Below are positions 56,945-64,000 of a DNA stretch of 64,000 bases, piece by piece (within the stretch, counting starts at the first letter, position 1; each line of letters starts with the position of its first letter). The DNA lies in the NCBI GenBank assembly GCA_911728455.2, contig OU452223.1, positions 14,359,423-14,423,422 on the forward strand, in the 5' to 3' direction. Below the pieces are notes generated by a model. The model ran no database searches. It had not been told where the DNA came from and saw only the letters and a program-made list of their open reading frames with translations. The stretch comes from Marthasterias glacialis (taxonomy: Eukaryota; Echinodermata; Asteroidea; Forcipulatida; Asteriidae). The translations under genes and the position numbers were made by a program.

Positions 56945-57168
56945 GCTAGGTGGCAGCAGACATACCCAGATAATTTTCCACTGTTTACGTAGTTCTGAGC
57001 AGGTGCACGGTTCTGAAACAATAGATTTGCCTGGTAGTGGTGAGGCCGTATCTGAAATAGCGGCTGCGGCTATGGCTTGATTGTCACGTGAACATGCGCT
57101 GCAGTATAGGATGCCCATACCAACAGCCGCAGCCGCCCTTTTTGACAGGAAGTTTGCTGCCACCTAGC
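56945..57168. repeat. Inverted-repeat element, GGTGGCAGCAGAC family, copy 2
   Basis: GCTAGGTGGCAGCAGAC at the left mirrors GTTTGCTGCCACCTAGC at the right. A second inverted pair, GCGGCTGCGGCTATGG and CCATACCAACAGCCGCAGCC, lies inside. Same termini as 7005-7111 but a different, longer interior. Confidence 0.75.
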
Positions 57169-58171
57169 GTCCCCAAAATTATTTCATTACACACACACGC
57201 ACACAAATGGCGTCCGAGGACCCATGAAAACAAAGATGTATATGGTCAAACATGCCCACCCATGCATGTTTGTGTATGGTGTAAACCAATAACATCCCTT
57301 TGTTCTCTCATTGTTTGGAAATTTGTACCGACGTCCCGGGTTGGTTTTTGAACCTGACAGCGAAGCGAGGACTGTCCCCGGTATGTCATTTTACCGGATC
57401 CCTTTTGCTAAACTCTCTGGTAAGCAGACGCAGACATAAAATACACACACAATGACATCAACATAGTGTATTTGAAATTGCGTGAAAAGCGATCGACACG
57501 TTACAATAGTAAAACAAAATACCTGCACATAAGGGAATATTTGCAATGTGTTGTGTTATGACAGACTTTATATATTGAATTGCAAAGGCTTACATAGAAC
57601 ACCCTAAGGAAGCTAACATTTCGTTCCCACTATAAAATTAACCAGAAGACCCATGTGCATTAGACCGATACAACTCCCAGGGTTTGCACTCCGTCATCTG
57701 CGTCTTTCAGCTTGCTGTGCGCGCAAGTCACTCTGGGTTTTTTTTTTCATTTCACGATACAAAGTGCATCCTCGTCTGCTATTAAAAAAAAGGGCGCGAA
57801 GTGGGTGCCCAGTGGAGCGCGCAGACGTTTAAAATGTGCCACTCTCTCGACAGATGGTCACGGGATGATTTGCATGCTTTAAAAAAAAATTATAAATGAA
57901 TGTAGCATCTTTCATTTCCACGCTGGTGCGATGGGGCGTTTTGTAATGGTAACTACAATAATTATTGGTACTAGAATGCAACTGTAAGCTTGCAAATTAA
58001 TGTTTAGTCTATCGCGAATTGAAAAGTATTGTCCCCTAGTCAATCTTTAAAAGCTGTTTTATTTTCAACATTGGTGTTCACAATATTATAATGTTTCCGT
58101 TGCCTGGTCATGCTTATGATGAAAGGTTAATTTTTAGCATTTTATTCCCACTTCATTGATCCACATTTCAG

Positions 58172-58369
58172 CTCATGCTGCGGACCTCATAATGTTAGTT
58201 ATGACCTACTGTTGGGGAAAATGGCAAGGCGCGTACTGGCACAAAGCTAACATACTGTGGCTTGTGGCAATTTGGAAATGGGCTGTGGCTGGCGTCACTG
58301 CTCTATCTGCATCATCGTACGATCGAAAGATGGAGTTCGTGCACTTGTATGCATGGCAGGGTGGTTATG
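58172..58369 (+). other. Exon-like plus-strand segment, Trp-rich frame
   Basis: 198 bases between CACATTTCAG and a good donor TATG|GTAAGGGC, open in one frame with phase 1 at both ends. The frame is unusually rich in Trp (YCWGKWQGAYW, ILWLVAIWKW). The antisense frame is also open for about 50 codons. No family recognised; a transposable element fragment is at least as likely as an exon of a plus-strand gene. Confidence 0.2.
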
Positions 58370-61052
58370 GTAAGGGCAATTTCAACATGAGGTTCGGGTA
58401 ATAAACATGATGGTTCATTGATTTTCTTTTTCAGTCGGGATCCGGGAGTGAAGCCCCTAGAAAGCTCTGCAAACATTAACTTGTCTTTTTCTGTTACTTT
58501 GATATGGAACCCTGCTATATGTTTTTATTTTTATTTTTTAAACATTTTTTCAATGCTGTTTTTAGAACTTTTCTTTTCCACAAAAACATAACTGAATCAA
58601 AGAGGAGTTGTTGTTTAAACTTTGCCTAGTGCCTGCAACACCATTGCATAATTTTATAAATCAATTTGTAAAAGAAACATCTTTTTAGGTCAGATCGTTG
58701 TACAAAACGGTTAGAAATTTTAAAACTCACTACATGGCACTTTGGTGGAAGCCTAATTTAGGCGATCGTGTAAATCTGATGTTCAAACATGTAAATGCTT
58801 GTGAAAGTGCCACAACTTCTAAGTCCAGTGAACTTTGTTTTTTGTCTTTTTTCTGCAGGCTTCTTGTTTTCTTTGTATTAGCTTAAAATATAATTAAAAA
58901 TGGACAAAAAAATAAGCAGTTGTAGGCCCTATGTCAAATAAAACTATTCATAAAAGTCAATTTTCAAAACGATATGTGCATCCTAAATTCCGGAGTAGCA
59001 AATTTCACGCCTCTTATCTCTGCGATCAAGTTATTAATTTTTACCATACCGGCCTACCTCCGGTGCAAAATAAATAATAATAAATATTTAAAACTCTACA
59101 TTTTTATCACACGGGTGAGTTATTACACGTACTCCGTTGGTGACATAGACGTGTCATTACCCGGAGGAAAAAAAATACGAATTACCGGTGCAGTTACAAC
59201 ACGAAAAAGGTTACACCCCAAGGCGTCATAGGAATTCCGCTCGTTCATGTTGTCATAGTTTTATTTCTATTACGGCAGAGCATTAGATGGTCTGTACAAA
59301 CACACTTGGAGGGCAGAACATTATCTCCACGGAGATCTGCATTTAACCCACAGCGGTGATTTCGATTTGGCGAATTATGATGGCACAACCCAAGCATGAT
59401 GGTATAATATACGCAAATAGGCCTTTATCACTCCAGCACATCAGTGATGGTGGTGGATGAAAAACGTCCACGGAGTTGTGCTTGTGTTAGTAAATATGAA
59501 CCACGAAAAAGACTTGCGGGTTTACATTTTGTTTTAGACATCTCGTACTCCCTCGTTCAGGTCCTAAATAAAAAAAACTAATTTTCATAATGTCAAGCTT
59601 GATTCTCTTTCTCCCATCCATTTACTGCCACGTAAACCTTGTCTGCGTGTTCTTCTCTGATCAGATGATAGGGACTTCTAAAGAGAACCATCTCTAACGT
59701 AGGGCTTCGAGGTTTATTAATGTATACAGCGCACCATTGGTTTGGGCGAGAGTACATTCATTCCAACACAGCGAACAAATCAGCCAATCACTCAGTGAAA
59801 ATGTCATCAAATTAAGTGGTCATGTTTACGAGGAAAGAGCAAATATCAGTTTGTGTTTGGACTTGGATTTTGCTGCATGTTCGTCATATATTGATGTGAT
59901 TATTTCGATCATTACATGTTTCGATTTTATCCTACTCGAAACAAGTAGAGCCAAGTGCTGAGTGAAATTCAGGTCAGTTGTGATGTTGCGGTTGTCGTAA
60001 ATAACGTACTTTAAATTATGTGATTTGGTTGTTTTACATTATTGTCCATAGTGTACGATACTATTTCAACATTGAGATTAGGTTATCAATGAGTTATAAG
60101 GTACTACTTCCTTTCCAATAATAATTGATTGACGAAACCGATTCCAGCGTTTGGAAGCATGCCCATTAAATGTGCAAGAAAACCCGAGACGTGTTTGAAC
60201 AGAATTTAAATTTTTGTTGCAGTTTGTAGAACACGAAATGAATGCCGACTCAACACGTCGTCTTAACATAATACGATTTTTTTATGACGCTTGAATAAAT
60301 AAAAGTAATTATTATGCAGTATTCAACAAATGATGTTTTTACATTATGCATATTTATGTATAACGCAGCTGGTCTGTGTCACGAACTAATAAAGGTTGAA
60401 AGTACTAGCTGAGCATTGAAAATCACTCTCAATTCCCGTGAGAATTAATGCAGAGCGAGAAAGCACACACGGGATTTTACTGCATTTGTACTTGTTTCAT
60501 CTCAATCATTTTTCAAAACAACCCTTTTTCGGAATGGGTTAGATTTTAGGTCTTTTCGGTGGTGGGGGAGTTTTCTTGTGGGTGTGTAAGTGGGTGTGTT
60601 TGGGTGGGTAGGTATACACATCCAAACTGGGGACCTATAGAACAAAAGGGACGGTAGGGTCCTCGGTCTCAAGTTGGAAAGTCATGTACAAAATCAATGG
60701 GAGCTGTTGCCAAGAGGTTTTAATAAGTACAAACAAAAGAGGGACAAGTGGAGGTTCCCGATTAAAGGTGTTTACACACTTGTGTGGTGGGTACTGTTCA
60801 AAGACGAACGTTACGAGTTTGACGCTAAGGTTTTGTGTCAGTTTTTGTTTGGATCTTGTAAGCCTACGTATTCTTTCACCAGTGGACCCAGTTTTCACAC
60901 CGTGTTCCCAAAATGGCTATACCATAAATAGGTATAACTGTCATCTGGTTTAAAAAACAAAAACATGGTTGAGGTGTAAGCAATCATCAGTCACGTCACG
61001 TAGTGTCTATAGTAACAAGAAAACCATCATATCAATCGAGCTTATTGTTCAG

Positions 61053-61231
61053 AGCGTGTACATCGCGCTGTTCGACAAGGCAAGCTTTCTTCTGGGCTTA
61101 GTAATATGGGACGTTTGTTGTGACGCAAGGCTTTACATAATAAATGACTGGTTTCTTGCTAAGTTCAAACTGTCTATACCACTACGGTTCGCGAGAAGTA
61201 GTGCAACTGACGGGAAGAATGTGAACTACGG
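61053..61231 (+). other. Exon-like plus-strand segment
   Basis: 179 bases between GCTTATTGTTCAG and TACGG|GTGAGTGG, open in one frame (SVYIALFDKASFLLGLVIWD ... SSATDGKNVNYG), phase 0 in and 2 out. Not in phase with the segment at 58172-58369, so the two would not be adjacent exons. No family recognised. Confidence 0.18.
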
Positions 61232-61399
61232 GTGAGTGGATCGTAATGCGATGTGTCTGATCCCAATACTGTAATACAACCTAACGCCTGCCGCTTGAGT
61301 GCAGTCATCAATTACACCAATCAATGACGACTGTTGGGAAAACATGGGGGGTTTAAAGATATCACACGCCACGGGGGAAAACACGTCCAAATGAAAATT

Positions 61400-61620
61400 A
61401 ACATTTCACTGATTGGGATGCACGAACAAATCTTACAGTCTTATACGGTAGGGGCCATCTTACTTTTACCACGTTCAATCAGTGTAAACTAAATCCAGGC
61501 TGGAAGGGAACAAGTCTGGTTCCTTACAATGAAATGGTTCATAGTCATTGTGTACAGTACAGGGAACTTGACAAAAAGGCCACACACTGATACAGGTCAG
61601 TAATCTACACTCATACAGTT
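61400..61620. repeat. Dispersed repeat family B copy
   Basis: GGCCATCTTACTTTTACCAC, CCAGGCTGGAAGGGAACAAG, TCTGGTTCCTTACAATGAAA and TAGTCATTGTGTACAG match the 8.2 kb copy block by block. Confidence 0.55.
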
Positions 61621-62469
61621 CGCATTTTGTTTCTATCAGCTAAAACGTTATGACATTTCTCATGAACCGACACAAATTTTGCGCATTTGGTCCCAATTAT
61701 AAATTTTAAATAGATAAAGTCCTACGAACCTTTTAATGACAAAAAGACGAACATCTTAATCGGTCTAAAAAGCTGTTTTTAAGTAAACACTCCAAAACGA
61801 GGTTAAACATTAATGAAAATACCAGTCCGAATAGTTCCCACCGAAGAAACTGTACTGCATATTTCAAGTTGAATTGATAACCCAATTTATTTGTTTATTC
61901 ACACTATGCTTTATTGTCGCAAATCTTGCACGGACAGAACCTTTGTACACCCTCTTGTGAAGAGAATATCTGTTATCACCACAGACAGGTTTTCCCACAA
62001 AAGGAAGACACCATTCTGACGGGGGCTGGGTATTTCTTACGTATGTGTTTACCCTAATTTAAATGGTTTTTTTTTCTCGATCGCGAAGGAAAAGTCCACC
62101 CGCTCTTCAGGAGGGCTCAAGGTACAGTGATGATAGGATCGGTGTTCGAAATGGCCGAGGATTTATAAGCCACCCGCCTCATGCATGACGTCAGTCTCTT
62201 TCACGAAGTCCATTTTACGGATAACCAAAATGTGTGTGGTGGTATTTGTGAACAATGTTAATGTATTGGTTAATAGTTAATGTTAGTCCAAATGTTTTGA
62301 TATTAGATTTTACTGAATTCTTCAGTTGTATACCCACTTTGTGATTATGTTCGTATCCGGGCGCCGTTTAACAATTTGCAATATCGTGACGTCATGGACG
62401 GATTGCCTGGCTAATGTACGGTTGAAATGAAGGTGTGGCTGTAATTGTCACCCTCTGTACTTTACTCAC

Positions 62470-62526
62470 TGCATATATCAGTGAAAATGACAAGCAGTCT
62501 GATAATTAAATATCGCCATTTCATTC
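62470..62526 (-). other. Possible 57-base 5' exon of the MLCK gene
   Basis: On the minus strand, acceptor CCTTTTTTGTAATGCCAG and donor TGCA|GTGAGTAA bound 57 bases that are phase 1-1 compatible with the exon at 54388-54666. It would encode MKWRYLIIRLLVIFTDIC, a hydrophobic stretch more like a signal peptide than MLCK, and joining it would place a Met codon at the junction. Chance occurrence is quite possible. Confidence 0.15.
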
Positions 62527-63339
62527 CTGGCATTACAAAAAAGGAATACCTGGACGCGGCTCTTTTATTTAAATCAACAAAAAAGCAAGGTCGAAAGCGA
62601 GGCTGACAAAAACGTAGTCTGGTTACCATAGCGAGCATTACAGGCTCATATAACTTTTGTATTCTGGGACTTATACATAAGATGGCTAACTCATGATTAA
62701 GGAGTATAGTCCGAGTCGATGACAATCCAGCCCCTATAACATGCCTTCCGATTGACAGGCAGGCAATCGAGTCTTTTACGCACCACTGATATACAGATGT
62801 GGTTTTCTCTGTCACCAACTACAAGTGTGAAGTGAAATCTGTTCATAATCAATGCGATAGTCTGCTGGCGCGAACCTCAGAATGCCCCATTAAATTATTA
62901 CGCAGTGCACGCGCTTCCCTATTTGTAATCGACTAGTAAGGATTTCAGTGAAGTCTTAGAGTTTGCTATCTAGCGAAACTGAGTGGGACCCTGAATGTAA
63001 AAACTCCATTGTTGTTCTATGGAATTTGGAATGTTTCGGATGTCATTTTTGCCAGAAACGAGATCAAAATGCAGCACCAGTGAATTATTGCACTAAGTGA
63101 ACCGAGGCAGCTGTTCCTGACACTTTTGGTAGTTCTTTGAACGATCAACCATTCATTCAAATAATCCGGCATTTAAAAATGTGTCATGTTAGTAAAACCA
63201 TGATGGGAAAATCTAAGAACAATAGATTGTAGTTGCTTTTTAAGGGGGTGGGGTGTGGACTCGTTTTGGTATACCGAATTAGGTATACTTAAAGATGTAA
63301 TCATTTCATTCACATTTCTGGGGGATGGTTATTATTTGT

Positions 63340-63510
63340 GTCAACTTATCAGTTAGACAGTCATGATCCCTGTGTGAACCAACATTGGTGAAATACTGTT
63401 TCTCATTGCACCAAAGAGAGGCCCGACTATTTTCCCTTCCAGCCTCGGTTTGGCTGTGGATTTGAATGAGGGTAAAGCAAGATGGCTGCACCCGGAACGG
63501 TAGGTCCACT
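63340..63510. repeat. Dispersed repeat family B, diverged copy
   Basis: ATTTTCCCTTCCAGCCTCGG, TTTGGCTGTGGATTTGAATG and AAGATGGCTGCACC relate it to the copies at 37.3 kb and, in reverse, 8.2 kb. Confidence 0.5.
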
Positions 63511-64000
63511 GGTTTAGTTTTGGTCAAGAAGTACAGACCTCCGAATCCACAAAAACCTCTTACCGTGACGTTAATCCAAATCCTGAAATCTCGGAGTAAT
63601 CCAATCAGATTTCATAATCTCACATGACATTACGTGAACACATTAATAGCATTCTATCTACTGACGTTCATCATCATTCTAACATCACGGGCACAAGCAT
63701 GCTAAATAAACTACAAGCATTAATGTCGTTACACGTCAGCATATCTAAACGATGCCCACCAAATTGAATAGGGAAGGATTACGATAGTCTGTGTCATCAT
63801 ATCGTGTGTGTGCTTTTCCCCACCGAGACTAATTTCTGAACAAGGTTAAAATCGCGGTTGACATCTCGCGTCCATATCATTTTGGGGATTTGTGACGCTT
63901 AGATGAGTTAAATGCATTAAGCCTGTCCACGCAATGCTCAAAAATTAACCTGTGCTGAAAAAGGGGTTTAACCGTCCACGCAATTTAAGTCAAAGATGGG

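Larger units (their letters stand above)
54667..64000. other. 5' intron or upstream flank of the MLCK gene
   Basis: No exon with recognisable MLCK content. Holds a poly-C/AAAC tract (55277-55346), an inverted-repeat element (56945-57168), family B repeats (61400-61620 and 63340-63510), two exon-like plus-strand segments (58172-58369 and 61053-61231) and one possible minus-strand 5' microexon (62470-62526). Confidence 0.45.

Noticed and set aside
60635-60953. Overlapping 85-89 codon frames on both strands
   Set aside because: Open in several frames at once, no recognised family and no paired splice sites.
62462-62818. 118-codon minus-strand frame
   Set aside because: No recognisable domain; only its last 57 bases have plausible splice sites and these are reported separately at low confidence.

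Overview
This is eukaryotic, intron-rich, AT-rich genomic DNA. It is dominated by one gene on the minus strand, a smooth-muscle-type myosin light chain kinase (MLCK, MYLK-like). The kinase itself is recognised with high confidence. The calmodulin-binding segment and the Ig domain behind it are very close to vertebrate smooth-muscle MLCK and telokin. Long introns packed with small terminal-inverted-repeat elements (MITEs), plus this gene type, suggest a marine invertebrate deuterostome, perhaps an echinoderm. The species call is inference only.

Layout, following the gene from high to low coordinates. 54.7-64 kb: no secure exon, probably 5' intron or flank. 54.7-49.7 kb: Ig domain, Fn3 domain, the whole catalytic domain in four exons, and the first part of the autoinhibitory/calmodulin-binding segment. 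46.15-45.3 kb: the rest of that segment, an acidic linker and a telokin-like Ig domain. This exon can end at an in-frame TGA with a polyadenylation signal about 315 bases beyond it, or splice on from a weak phase-1 donor 9 bases before the stop codon. 33.9-28.9 kb: three linker exons, including a 1.5 kb acidic, Ser/Thr-rich exon with a repeated motif. 23.5-2.9 kb: three more I-set Ig domains. Two of these are each built from the same three-exon module: a 52-base microexon and two half-Ig exons.

Reading frame is preserved through all 18 exons with no stop, about 1,900 codons, and every junction phase matches. The downstream exons were found by splice sites and phase as well as by domain content. 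Whether exons 9-18 are a C-terminal extension of the MLCK or a separate downstream gene cannot be settled here, because the link depends on one weak donor.

The introns hold at least nine families of short inverted-repeat elements, dispersed repeats in several copies, two tRNA-like (SINE-type) sequences, a LINE 3' relic, a 46-base tandem repeat and several microsatellites. No rRNA gene, CRISPR array or bacterial-type operon was seen.
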